Source: Anaerolineales bacterium (GTDB taxonomy: Bacteria; Chloroflexota; Anaerolineae; Anaerolineales; E44-bin32). From it: DNA of 13,992 nucleotides. Below the pieces are notes generated by a model that was not told the origin of the DNA, did no database searches, and was given only the letters and a program-made list of their open reading frames with translations. Made by a program: the position numbers and the translations under genes. Of the stretch, positions 1-7,143 are shown in pieces. Location of the stretch: contig WVZH01000513.1 in the NCBI GenBank assembly GCA_011772595.1, positions 25,021 through 39,012 on the forward strand, written 5' to 3'. Within the stretch, counting starts at the first letter, position 1. Each line of letters begins with the position of its first letter.

Positions 1-50
1 CATCCCGAGCGAAGTCCTGAGCTTGCCGAAGGGCGCAGCGAGGGATTTCG
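1..50. repeat. dispersed intergenic repeat-like element (partial, at window edge)
   Basis: The first 50 bases contain the words GAGCGAAG, CCTGAGCTTGCCGAAGG and GCAGCGAGGGAT. Similar short GAGCGAAG / CTGAGC..GAAGG elements are, from general knowledge, scattered in many copies between genes in Anaerolineae and other Chloroflexota. The ends are weakly self-complementary (ATCCC near the start, GGGAT near the end), which suits a small folded extragenic element. No second copy lies in this window, so its repeat nature cannot be shown here. The left boundary is lost at the window edge. Confidence 0.45.
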
Positions 51-142
51 TTCTCCCTTAATTTGAAACTCGGGTGTAAATCGATCTATTTAACGAGGTT
101 TCCTTGCCGTAGCAAGAACACAGACAGCGACAGAGTTGTGAT

Positions 143-188
143 TTAAAACACAGGATGGCGACACTCTTATGGAAGGTCGCCATCCTGT
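143..188 (-). terminator. intrinsic terminator of the PKD-domain gene
   Basis: A perfect 13-bp inverted repeat (150-162 with 176-188, arm ACAGGATGGCGAC) encloses a 13-base loop. Read on the minus strand it starts 29 bases past the stop codon of the secreted PKD protein and is followed by TTTTAAAT. That is the form of a rho-independent terminator, although the loop is long and the T-tract short. A folded repeat element at the same spot is the alternative. Confidence 0.65.
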
Positions 189-216
189 CAACTGCGGCGC
201 GGCTTCTACTTGGAGG

Positions 217-1563
217 TTATCTGTCCTTCTTAGGTCCCTTGCCCTTACTTCCCGCGAAATGTTTTCTCACACAACCCCAATCGCCAGCGCAACTACCCTC
301 AAAAACCTCCCAAACCTCTGCTTCACCGATACTGAATTTGTTGGCAATTTGGGACGCTGTACGCAGGTTCTGTTCTTCCTGAGCATCCGCGCGCGCTTTT
401 TCACGTTTCTTCTTGCGATACTCTTTCATGCCCATAGCGAGGATTTGCTCGGCCGTGAATTCATCATCGGCCAGACTGTAGGCCTGTTTTATCTCGCCCC
501 AACCGTGTCCGGCAGCATGAGCGTCAAGCACCTCTTGCCAATCGGCGCCAAGCTGTTCGGCCGATTTCGCCGCATGGCGTACATCCGAAAGGCTGATACC
601 ATTCGCCAGGTACTCATCGATTACTTCAGGGTCCACGCCTAATTGATCGGCTGCACGATACAGCTGGCCGAGTTCTCCTGGGCTGGCGCCATCGGTCAGC
701 CGGGCGAGGGCGTCATCGAAATCCGCACCGTAATGGACCACATTTCGCAATGCTGAGCGGATATCTTTGAGCGCGAGGTCCTCGTTTTCCATCCTTTCCA
801 GTAAATCGCGAATGCCATAACTCTCATCGATTTCCTTCAACGCATCCGCGAATCTGTCGAGTTGAACGAGCGCACCCCACCCTGCACCATCTAATTTCCA
901 ATCTCTGATCTCCTCCCAAGTGAGATCCTCAATGGTGTCCACCAATTTGACGGCTTTTTTCAGACGTCCAAAACCCACATGCGATCCCGATTCACCTCCA
1001 GTGAAAATATCGAAGATATCCTCGCATGTGTACCATGATTGCGCTTGATCCTCAACAAAGAGCAGGGTGACGGCATCGGCGATCCGTTGGGCTGTAGGAT
1101 GACATCCCTTGTCGTCTTCCTCACCCTCCGGATCCTCTTCCTCATCTTCCCCTTCCTCAACCACGACCGGCATGGTGTCCGACGCTGTCATTCCACAATG
1201 ATCTTCCACCGTGACACTCGCAATGATTTTCCCTACGCTCTCATATTCAAAGCTGGCAACATTGGGTGCGGCCTCATCGCTCACTTCATCCGCAATCCCA
1301 TCTCCATCCAGATCCCATGAATAGGTATAAGCAGTAGGATCTCCGTCGACCTCAGCCGTGAACACCACCAGTGTTTCTCCCGATTGAAGGTCTAAGAGGG
1401 GCGGGAAAGGACTGCTGATCAGATTCACTGTTGGAGCCTCACCTTCCTCGCAGTCCCCCGTCGTTTGCATAGTAGGGAGCATTCCCTCATGAGCCATGGC
1501 GATCGTCGCAGGAATGAGAAGTAATCCTAATACAAACGTCACTGTCAAGATTTTCTTCCGCAT
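217..1563 (-). CDS. secreted PKD-domain protein with C-terminal helical repeats
   Basis: A 448-residue exported protein of unknown function. An ATG at 1563 is preceded by GGAGGT at normal spacing, so I prefer it to a TTG 48 bases upstream. Residues 1-24 form a signal peptide (MRKK, hydrophobic core, AMA cleavage-like end). Residues about 45-136 resemble a PKD/Ig-like beta domain containing DLDGDGIADE (84-93), an acidic loop of the calcium-binding type. A very acidic linker follows (137-152). Residues 155-436 hold degenerate helical repeats; three adjacent units are exactly 30 residues long (271-300, 301-330, 331-360), with the pattern A..(A/V)..(L/Y)G.D...(V/A)......G.....(I/V/L). A Lys/Arg-rich helix (about 378-395) precedes the last unit, and the tail is basic. 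There are six cysteines. It is transcribed away from the ECF sigma/DUF5667 pair, so a surface or envelope role under that sigma factor is plausible but inferred. Confidence 0.85.
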   Translation of the reverse strand: MRKKILTVTFVLGLLLIPATIAMAHEGMLPTMQTTGDCEEGEAPTVNLISSPFPPLLDLQSGETLVVFTAEVDGDPTAYTYSWDLDGDGIADEVSDEAAPNVASFEYESVGKIIASVTVEDHCGMTASDTMPVVVEEGEDEEEDPEGEEDDKGCHPTAQRIADAVTLLFVEDQAQSWYTCEDIFDIFTGGESGSHVGFGRLKKAVKLVDTIEDLTWEEIRDWKLDGAGWGALVQLDRFADALKEIDESYGIRDLLERMENEDLALKDIRSALRNVVHYGADFDDALARLTDGASPGELGQLYRAADQLGVDPEVIDEYLANGISLSDVRHAAKSAEQLGADWQEVLDAHAAGHGWGEIKQAYSLADDEFTAEQILAMGMKEYRKKKREKARADAQEEQNLRTASQIANKFSIGEAEVWEVFEGSCAGDWGCVRKHFAGSKGKGPKKDR

Positions 1564-1693
1564 GAGATCAACCTCCGTAGAACCCTGATATCCTGAGCAA
1601 CTTCGAGACAATCCTCACATCGTTGGATCGTCATCGACCAACAGTTCGTCTCATCTTGTCTAACGGAGGGGGCGTATTAGCGTTACAGGGAAG

Positions 1694-1721
1694 ATCAAAG
1701 TACCATAGTCCTAGTTGTCAA
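1694..1721 (-). promoter_or_regulatory. candidate sigma-70-type promoter for the PKD-domain gene
   Basis: On the minus strand a perfect TTGACA (1721-1716) is followed after 16 bases by TTTGAT (1699-1694), which matches 4 of 6 bases of the -10 consensus. It lies about 130 bases upstream of the ATG at 1563, leaving a long leader. An imperfect inverted repeat (TTGTCA 1715-1720, TAACAA 1728-1733) overlaps the -35 box and could be an operator. The call rests on sequence match alone. Confidence 0.4.
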
Positions 1722-1754
1722 TCGGTGTAACAATTTCCATGAACTCCCGTTGTT

Positions 1755-2315
1755 ATGGTTGAAGAGACTTATACTTCCCTCGATGACGCCCAACTGATCG
1801 CCCTTGCGCAACAAGGGGAGATCGAAGCCTTCGGGGAGTTGTATACGAGGTACCTCGACGCGATCTATCGCTACATCCGTCTCAGGGTGCACAACGATCG
1901 AGTCGCCGAGGACCTGACGGAAGAAGTTTTCCTGCGCGCTTTCAAAGCGCTCGGGGATTATGAAGAGCGAGGGTTACCGTTTTCGGCCTTTCTCTTCAGA
2001 GTGACGAGAAATCTATTGGTTGACCATTATCGCCGACAACCGGAGGAAACCTCCCTTGAAGATGTGGATCAAATTCCGATGATTGCAGCGGGACTTGACG
2101 ATATCCTCATCGAAGAGGAGCAACGGAAGGTGCTTCATCAAGCAATTTTTAGTTTACCTCCTGAATATCAAGAGGTAATCCGGCTACGTGTCATTCTTGG
2201 CATGTCTACGACGAACGCCGCGGCTTGGATGGACCGCAGTGAAGGCGCAATCAGAGTGTTATTACATCGAGCGCTCAAGGCGCTACGCAATCAGATGATC
2301 GTAAATGGCAAATAA
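1755..2315 (+). CDS. ECF-type RNA polymerase sigma factor
   Basis: A 186-residue sigma-70 family protein of the extracytoplasmic-function class, consisting of region 2 (about residues 10-95) and region 4 (about 125-180) only, the usual ECF size. Region 2 shows EAFGELYTRY and the characteristic FRVTRNLLVDHYRR stretch (81-94). Region 4 shows LPPEYQEVIRLRVILGMS and the recognition helix RSEGAIRVLLHRALKALR (161-178). It would direct RNA polymerase core to a dedicated promoter set. Its last 11 bases overlap the DUF5667-type gene, so the two are translationally coupled and that protein is the likely regulator. No Shine-Dalgarno sequence is visible before the ATG. A seven-codon reading frame (ATG at 1739, stop at 1760-1762) overlaps the start. 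The ECF subgroup is not determined. Confidence 0.9.
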   Translation: MVEETYTSLDDAQLIALAQQGEIEAFGELYTRYLDAIYRYIRLRVHNDRVAEDLTEEVFLRAFKALGDYEERGLPFSAFLFRVTRNLLVDHYRRQPEETSLEDVDQIPMIAAGLDDILIEEEQRKVLHQAIFSLPPEYQEVIRLRVILGMSTTNAAAWMDRSEGAIRVLLHRALKALRNQMIVNGK

Positions 2316-3246
2316 AGAAACGACCGACTTTCCCATGATTCTCGACTCATGTCTTTCCCGGATCCAATCCGGGGAGACGACCGTCGAGGCATGTCTGAAC
2401 CAGTTCCCCCAACACAAGGAAGCCCTGGATTCCTTGTTGAACTTCGCCCACCAGGTTCAAGCGAGTTTGGCACCTGCGGAGCCAAAGCATACCTTCGTAG
2501 AGACCTCGAAAATCCGTTTGCTTAACCGACTACGATCTTCACAAGCACGCGTGCCACAAACAAAGAGAATACGCCTCTTCAGAATGCGCTGGACCTGGAA
2601 ACCCGCTTACACCCTGGTGAGCGTTTTCCTCGCCGCTCTGCTCTTGTTCTCGAGCTTCGGCGTCGCCTGGGCTTCGACGGACGCCTTGCCCGGCGATTCA
2701 CTCTACGGGGTGAAGCGCGGTATGGAAGAGGCACGCCTTGCGCTGACATTGAACGACGAGAGTGACACCGCCCTGCTCCAAGCCTTCGCCGACGAACGTC
2801 TCGAAGAGCTTGAAGCGTTGCTGGATATCGGGCGCGATGATGATGTGAATGAGGCGCTTACCGGCTACGAGGAAATGCTCGACCGACTGGTCGATCAAAC
2901 CCTTGAGTTGGCACAAGTTAATGGGGAAGAGGCACTCAAACAGGTTGAAACCAATTTAGCGCATCATGAGCAGGTCCTGGAACGCGTCAAGGCCAAGGCT
3001 CCCAATAACGCCAAAGCGGCAATCGAAAAGGCTAAAGAACGTTCACAGCACGGCAAAGCGGTGGTCGAATACCTGCGCCAAGGAGGAAACCCGAGCGATC
3101 TGGCGCCTGGTCAATTGAAGAAACAAACCCCCCAACCCAAGCAAGAGGATGAGGAGCAGGGTTCAGGGAAACTCAAAACCCCGAAGCCGAAGAAAGACAA
3201 GAAAACCCCAGGACCCCCGCCCTGGGCGAACTCCGGAGATGAATAG
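2305..3246 (+). CDS. DUF5667-type single-pass membrane protein, putative anti-sigma partner
   Basis: A 313-residue protein starting inside the end of the sigma gene (ATGGCAAATAA overlap, 11 bases). The N-terminal cytoplasmic part (1-98) has a helical segment, DSCLSRIQSGETTVEACLNQ, like the short helical region often found before DUF5667. One membrane helix lies at about 102-124. Just outside it is the DUF5667 hallmark: ALPGDSLYGVKRGMEEARLA (127-146), then a long helical region to about 258 probably forming a helical bundle or coiled coil. The tail (270-313) is Lys/Pro-rich and ends in PGPPPWANSGDE. The coupling to an ECF gene and the N-in topology suggest it senses envelope conditions and holds the sigma factor. 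DUF5667 has no proven anti-sigma activity that I know of, so this role is inferred. Confidence 0.85.
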   Translation: MANKETTDFPMILDSCLSRIQSGETTVEACLNQFPQHKEALDSLLNFAHQVQASLAPAEPKHTFVETSKIRLLNRLRSSQARVPQTKRIRLFRMRWTWKPAYTLVSVFLAALLLFSSFGVAWASTDALPGDSLYGVKRGMEEARLALTLNDESDTALLQAFADERLEELEALLDIGRDDDVNEALTGYEEMLDRLVDQTLELAQVNGEEALKQVETNLAHHEQVLERVKAKAPNNAKAAIEKAKERSQHGKAVVEYLRQGGNPSDLAPGQLKKQTPQPKQEDEEQGSGKLKTPKPKKDKKTPGPPPWANSGDE

Positions 3247-3257
3247 GGGCTGGAAGC

Positions 3258-3276
3258 GGAAAAGCATTCCTTTTCC
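3258..3276. terminator. weak hairpin between convergent genes
   Basis: Arms GGAAAAG (3258-3264) and CTTTTCC (3270-3276) form a 7-bp stem with a 5-base loop, 12 bases past the stop of the DUF5667-type gene and between it and the convergent LysE-family gene. A second stem (CTGCTC 3319-3324, GAGCAG 3333-3338) overlaps the stop codon of the LysE gene. Neither has a strong T-tract, so termination here is likely by position but weakly supported. Confidence 0.35.
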
Positions 3277-3326
3277 TCGTGTTTGAGGGGATTTCAATCG
3301 CGCGCTGAAAGGGATCAGCTGCTCGA

Positions 3327-3944
3327 CTAACTGAGCAGAATTAAGATCCGGACACCCAGGCCGATCACAACCAGATTGCCGATCACGCTCAATCCACGTT
3401 GAACGCCGAGTGGAAAGCCCTTTCGAACAAAAGCACCTAACACTGCTAATACGCTTTGCCAAGAGAAGGAAGCAATACCCGCGCCCAGTACAAACGCGAC
3501 GCGCTCGATTAGGCTGCTTCCCTCTCCTACCGCACCACCTACGATCAAGGCGCTGAAGTAAACCACAGTCAACGGGTTGATGAGTGTCAGACCAAGGAAT
3601 TGGACAAAGAGCTTGACGAGTTCCTCCTCGCTCTCTGATCTTCCGGTCTGAACGATCTCACGCAGTGAGCGTATGATCCCCACGCCTCCCAACCCAATGA
3701 GCACAATCGAACTAAGCAGGCGGATGAAAAAAGCGTGGGGTGCGAGCAAAGAGGCCAATATCCCACCCGCCACGGCGGCTAATCCTGCATAGAGCAGATC
3801 AGCCGTCGCAGCTCCCGCACCGGCGATAAAACCAGGCAAAAATCCGCGCCGTAGTGCCGTGTCCACGATCAGCACCGCGATGGCCCCAACTGGAATCGCT
3901 ATTCCGTAGCCGGCGATCGCGCCTTCAAGAAACGCTGCGCTCAT
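3327..3944 (-). CDS. LysE-family transporter
   Basis: A 205-residue polytopic membrane protein of the LysE/RhtB amino-acid exporter superfamily, about the usual length of 200-210. The N-terminal FLEGAIAGYGIAIPVGAIAVL (5-25) corresponds to the family's F..G...G...A.PGP region, here PVG. ADLLYAGLA (48-56) and NPLTVVYFSALIVG (123-136) are typical family motifs. Five to six hydrophobic segments are visible (about 7-28, 36-64, 73-92, 112-137, 148-172, 185-204). I chose the ATG at 3944 because it sits at the family's normal start; a TTG at 4010 would add 22 poorly matching residues. No strong Shine-Dalgarno precedes either. It follows rimO on the same strand after about 110 bases, so it may be the last gene of the rplI-rimO transcript. 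The substrate cannot be told from sequence. Confidence 0.85.
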   Translation of the reverse strand: MSAAFLEGAIAGYGIAIPVGAIAVLIVDTALRRGFLPGFIAGAGAATADLLYAGLAAVAGGILASLLAPHAFFIRLLSSIVLIGLGGVGIIRSLREIVQTGRSESEEELVKLFVQFLGLTLINPLTVVYFSALIVGGAVGEGSSLIERVAFVLGAGIASFSWQSVLAVLGAFVRKGFPLGVQRGLSVIGNLVVIGLGVRILILLS

Positions 3945-4055
3945 GCCAAGGTTTTCCCAATGCCCAATGTCGAATCTATCTACAGCTGTAAAGTATCTGC
4001 GAGCTGACAAAGAATAGGTAGATTACGATCGAAAGATGTTTTCGCCCCTATCTGC

Positions 4056-5408
4056 TCACAACCCTACGCTTTCCCCCTCCTCGATCTCAACGGTACCCGC
4101 CAAGTCGTACGCCATGGCGCCGTTGATGCGCACGGAAACCATCTTTCCCGCAGGGATCTCCCCCTCGATGATGACCAATCCATCAATTTCCGGAGCGTCA
4201 CGATAGGAGCGACCAATCGTAATTCCGTCGCCGCTTCCTTCTGTCAACACTGAGACTTCACGCCCGATGAGTTCCTGGTTCTTTTCCAGGGAGATTTGCT
4301 GTTGTAAGGTCATCAGGCTATCTCGGCGCTCTTCCTTTACAGCAGACGGGATGGGATCCCCGAGAGGCTCACTGTCAGTCCCCGGCTCGAACGAGAAGGT
4401 GAATACACCTACACGATCAAAACGTATCGCGGCGACGAAATCAAGTAAGGTTTGAAATTCGGCCTCCGTTTCACCCGGATAGCCGACAATGAAGGTGGTC
4501 CGCAATGCCAGTTCAGGCATGGCCTGACGAAGCTTGTCGACTGTACGATACACCCAATCCATGTTCGCCGGCCGGCGCATGCGTCGTAGAACCGCCGGAT
4601 GGGCATGTTGTAGAGGCATGTCTAGATAAGGCACGATGTGGGGATACGTCGCCATGACCTCGATCAAGCCGTCGGTAACGTAGCCGGGATAGGCGTAGAG
4701 TATTCGTATCCAATCGACTTCAGGTGCGGCCTCAACTATGTCCACGAGCAACTTCACCAGACCGTCCTTGATCCCCATGTCGTGGCCATAATCGGTGGTG
4801 TCTTGCGCGATGAGGTTGATCTCGCGCACTCCATTTTCCTGCAGCCAACCAGCCTCCTCGAGGATCCTTTCCTGGGGCCGGCTTACGGCTGTCCCTTTGA
4901 TCGAGGGGATGGCACAAAACGCGCAGGGTCGACGGCAGCCATCGGCGATCTTCAAATAGGCACTCGCCCCTTGTACTGCGATCCGCGGGACCCCGGCTTC
5001 ATCCGTGCCTACCGTGTGGACTTGCGGCAGATGGTAGAGTGGTTCGGGATGATGCCCAGCAAGAAGAGTTTGCAATACTTGCACGATGTCCATCCAACGG
5101 CGTGTTCCCAACACACCATCGATTCCAGGGACTTGGCGCACGATCTCTGTGCCGTAGCGCTGTGTGAGGCATCCTGCGGCGATCAGAATCTGATCAGGCC
5201 GTTTTTCTGCCGCTAGACGTCGCAGCTCGATCAGTGATTCTTGCTTCGCCGGTTCAATGAAACCACAGGTATTGACGATCAATACCTCGGCTTCAGCGGG
5301 TTTCGCCGTGGCAGAAAAGCCTTCTCTACGCAGTAATGTTGCCATGGATTCAGAATCGACAGTGTTCTTCGCGCATCCGAGGGAGATGAGGTGAAACTGC
5401 GTATTCAC
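4056..5408 (-). CDS. rimO: ribosomal protein uS12 methylthiotransferase RimO
   Basis: A 450-residue radical-SAM methylthiotransferase, matching RimO length (about 440). It adds a methylthio group to a conserved aspartate of ribosomal protein uS12. The N-terminal domain carries the three cysteines of the auxiliary 4Fe-4S cluster: C12 in LISLGCAKNTVDSE (the RimO rather than MiaB signature), C48 in NTCGF and C80 in AGCLTQRY. The radical-SAM CxxxCxxC is C158, C162 and C165 in DGCRRPCAFC. The last 70 or so residues form a TRAM domain. The start is a GTG with only a weak AAGGG upstream, 10 bases after the stop of the RodZ-like gene, so the two are cotranscribed. All expected cluster ligands are present. 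Confidence 0.95.
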   Translation of the reverse strand: MNTQFHLISLGCAKNTVDSESMATLLRREGFSATAKPAEAEVLIVNTCGFIEPAKQESLIELRRLAAEKRPDQILIAAGCLTQRYGTEIVRQVPGIDGVLGTRRWMDIVQVLQTLLAGHHPEPLYHLPQVHTVGTDEAGVPRIAVQGASAYLKIADGCRRPCAFCAIPSIKGTAVSRPQERILEEAGWLQENGVREINLIAQDTTDYGHDMGIKDGLVKLLVDIVEAAPEVDWIRILYAYPGYVTDGLIEVMATYPHIVPYLDMPLQHAHPAVLRRMRRPANMDWVYRTVDKLRQAMPELALRTTFIVGYPGETEAEFQTLLDFVAAIRFDRVGVFTFSFEPGTDSEPLGDPIPSAVKEERRDSLMTLQQQISLEKNQELIGREVSVLTEGSGDGITIGRSYRDAPEIDGLVIIEGEIPAGKMVSVRINGAMAYDLAGTVEIEEGESVGL

Positions 5409-5418
5409 AGTCTATCCC

Positions 5419-6339
5419 TTATCCTTGCGGCGTCGTAGCTATAGCTGTGGGGGTTTCCGTAGCAGGTGGGGAAGGCGTCGGGGTGTGCGTCTGGGTAGGT
5501 GTGGGTGTCAGAACACCGTCTAAGGTCCATATGCGGTCGACTACCTGACCCACATCGCCCATCACTCCCTGGTCTTGGCCGTTGTAAAAAACTCGCAATC
5601 CAGCGCCATTTCCTGTCGTTACTTCAACAGACCGCAGACCGGTGAACACACGTTCCTCATCTGGGGACATACGACCCTCGTACGCCTCCTCGCCATCCAC
5701 GACCACACGCAACCACGACCGCCTCTGTGCTACGATCCGTATGTTTACCTCACTTGAAATCCCAAGAATGATTGGTTGGGTAGGAACCACGGTTTCGGTG
5801 GACGGGACTGAGGCCGCAGATTCAGGAGCGGCCGCGAGCGGACCGGGCGTGGGGGACGGTGTGAATGTCGGCTCTTGTGTAGGGATGAAGAACTCGAGGG
5901 CAGCTTCGGTGGCACGCGAACCCTGACGAAGCGACGCCATCATGCGACTACCACCCCAAATGAGTACGGCGATCACGCCTAATGTGACAGTCGCAGCGAA
6001 AAATAGGTCGAAGGAAAGCCAACGTGGGCGACGAGAGCGAATCTGAACAGAGGGTCCTGCGCTCGTTTCGTCCCTCACTTGGAGAGGTTTGATCCTCGAT
6101 CTACGGGTTTGCTGCCGCTCAGCGTATCGGAGGAGAACCTCGTCGACATCGAGGCCTAGGAAATCGGCATAATTTCCGAGAAAGCCACGCGCCTGTACTG
6201 GTGAAGGTAAAGCTTCGAGATCCCCTCTCTCCAGAGCTGCGAGATGATGCGTGCGGATACGAGTTGCACGCTCAGCCTCATCCAATGTGATTCCGAGCTG
6301 CTCGCGAGCCTCTCGCAGCCTGCGACCAAGATCTTCCAT
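5419..6339 (-). CDS. RodZ-like protein: HTH, membrane helix, DUF4115
   Basis: A 306-residue protein with the RodZ architecture. Residues 2-75 form a Cro/CI-type helix-turn-helix (LGRRLREAREQLGITLDEAE, then RIRTHHLAALERGD and PSPVQARGFLGNYADFLGLD, the typical RodZ HTH_25 pattern). A basic stretch (79-106) precedes one membrane helix (about 108-130). Outside lie a Thr/Pro-rich linker (153-188), a DUF4115-like beta domain (about 195-275, RSWLRVVVDGEEAYEGRM and GLRVFYNGQDQG), and a second Thr/Pro tail (278-306). RodZ links MreB to the cell wall; that role here is inferred, as no mreB is in view. I chose ATG 6339 over GTG 6387 because AGGA lies five bases before it and the HTH begins there. It sits between rplI and rimO. 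Confidence 0.85.
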   Translation of the reverse strand: MEDLGRRLREAREQLGITLDEAERATRIRTHHLAALERGDLEALPSPVQARGFLGNYADFLGLDVDEVLLRYAERQQTRRSRIKPLQVRDETSAGPSVQIRSRRPRWLSFDLFFAATVTLGVIAVLIWGGSRMMASLRQGSRATEAALEFFIPTQEPTFTPSPTPGPLAAAPESAASVPSTETVVPTQPIILGISSEVNIRIVAQRRSWLRVVVDGEEAYEGRMSPDEERVFTGLRSVEVTTGNGAGLRVFYNGQDQGVMGDVGQVVDRIWTLDGVLTPTPTQTHTPTPSPPATETPTAIATTPQG

Positions 6340-6360
6340 ATTTTCCTGGGATATAGAAAG

Positions 6361-6393
6361 CCACCGGCGGGGGTAAAACCTCTCCACCGGTGG
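6361..6393 (-). other. hairpin between rplI and the RodZ-like gene
   Basis: CCACCGG (6361-6367) pairs with CCGGTGG (6387-6393) around a 19-base loop, and the right arm is also part of the 10-base palindrome CCACCGGTGG (6384-6393). It lies 16 bases past the rplI stop and just upstream of the Shine-Dalgarno of the next gene. No T-tract follows, so partial termination, RNA processing or transcript stabilisation are the options; none is shown. Confidence 0.3.
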
Positions 6394-6409
6394 TCACTCA
6401 ACGACGACC

Positions 6410-7063
6410 TTATCCTTCTGCAGTTGTCTCTTCGCCGGTTGCTTCGACTACGTCTTCCTGTGAGCTCTCCGATACTGAAACCTGCTCCTCCGCAGCTGCT
6501 GATTCCGCCTCGAGAGCCGCTTCTTCGGCTTCGAGTTCAGCCTTCAATTCAGAGAACTCCTCGACAACTTCTGCCGGCACGCCTTCCTCGGCCAGCGCAT
6601 AAGCTGCCTCCGGGGACTCATCATCACGGTGAACGACGATCTTAACGCTCGGAACGAGATCAATCGTCAGGCGAATGCCCACGGGATGCACGCCCAGATT
6701 TTTAATCGGCTGCGTGTCAATATGCCGGCGCTCGACTGTAATCCCGGTCGCGTTAAGAATCCCATCGGCGATCAGGCCTGCGGTCACAGATCCATAGAGC
6801 CGGCCGGTCTCACCCGCCTTTACCGGGAAGATCAATTCCAGGCCTTCTAGTCGCTCAGCGACTGCGCCCAATTCTTGATTCAAGCGCGCTCGTTCCTCCG
6901 TTGCTTTTTGCCGAATTCGTTCGGCTTGTTTGAGCATTCCCGGCGTCGCTAGCACAGCGAGACCCTGAGGGAGAAGGTAATTGCGGCCATATCCATCGGC
7001 AACTTTCTTTACGTCGCCAGCACGGCCCAGCTTGTGGACATCTTTCAGGAGAAGTACTTTCAT
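6410..7063 (-). CDS. rplI: ribosomal protein bL9 with C-terminal extension
   Basis: A 217-residue bL9, against the usual 148-150. Residues 1-40 match the N-terminal domain (MKVLLLKDVHKLGRAGDVKK, then V.DGYGRNYLLPQGLA), followed by the long connecting helix (about 41-75) and the C-terminal domain (78-148, including LYGSVT and the I.LG.H.V.I.L motif, here KNLGVHPVGI). Residues 149-217 are extra: a Glu/Ala-rich helical segment, then a Ser/Glu/Thr-rich probably disordered tail. bL9 binds 23S rRNA near the L1 stalk and helps hold frame. The ATG at 7063 begins exactly at the family start; a longer open frame upstream is untranslated leader. It stands first in a unit with a RodZ-like gene and rimO, not with rpsF, ssb or rpsR. 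Confidence 0.95.
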   Translation of the reverse strand: MKVLLLKDVHKLGRAGDVKKVADGYGRNYLLPQGLAVLATPGMLKQAERIRQKATEERARLNQELGAVAERLEGLELIFPVKAGETGRLYGSVTAGLIADGILNATGITVERRHIDTQPIKNLGVHPVGIRLTIDLVPSVKIVVHRDDESPEAAYALAEEGVPAEVVEEFSELKAELEAEEAALEAESAAAEEQVSVSESSQEDVVEATGEETTAEG

Positions 7064-7091
7064 GGAAATCCAAGCCCTTTCTGCAAAATTC

Positions 7092-7111
7092 GAGCGCCGC
7101 GTACGGCGCTC
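7092..7111 (-). promoter_or_regulatory. terminator-like hairpin in the rplI leader
   Basis: On the minus strand GAGCGCCG (7111-7104) pairs perfectly with CGGCGCTC (7099-7092) around the tetraloop UACG, followed by GAATTTTG. It lies between the rplI promoter (7144-7172) and the ATG at 7063, with 28 bases left before the start. GC-rich stem plus T-run is the form of an intrinsic terminator, so it could act as an attenuator or a protein-binding leader structure. The T-run is only four long, so termination would be partial. Confidence 0.5.
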
Positions 7112-7143
7112 AAGAGCGAAGGGTACAACGCCCTGTCGGAGGA

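Noticed and set aside
169..642. 157-residue open frame on the plus strand
   Set aside because: It is antisense to the PKD-domain gene, which has a signal peptide, domain pattern and ribosome binding site. The plus-strand product has no recognisable features.
1564..1611. Upstream TTG start that would lengthen the PKD protein by 16 residues
   Set aside because: The ATG at 1563 has GGAGGT at good spacing and opens directly on a signal peptide.
1739..1762. Seven-codon upstream frame overlapping the sigma factor start
   Set aside because: It has no ribosome binding site and is too short to distinguish from chance, so it is mentioned only as a note.
4638..5216. 192-residue open frame on the plus strand
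   Set aside because: It is antisense to rimO, whose cysteine motifs and family match are unambiguous.
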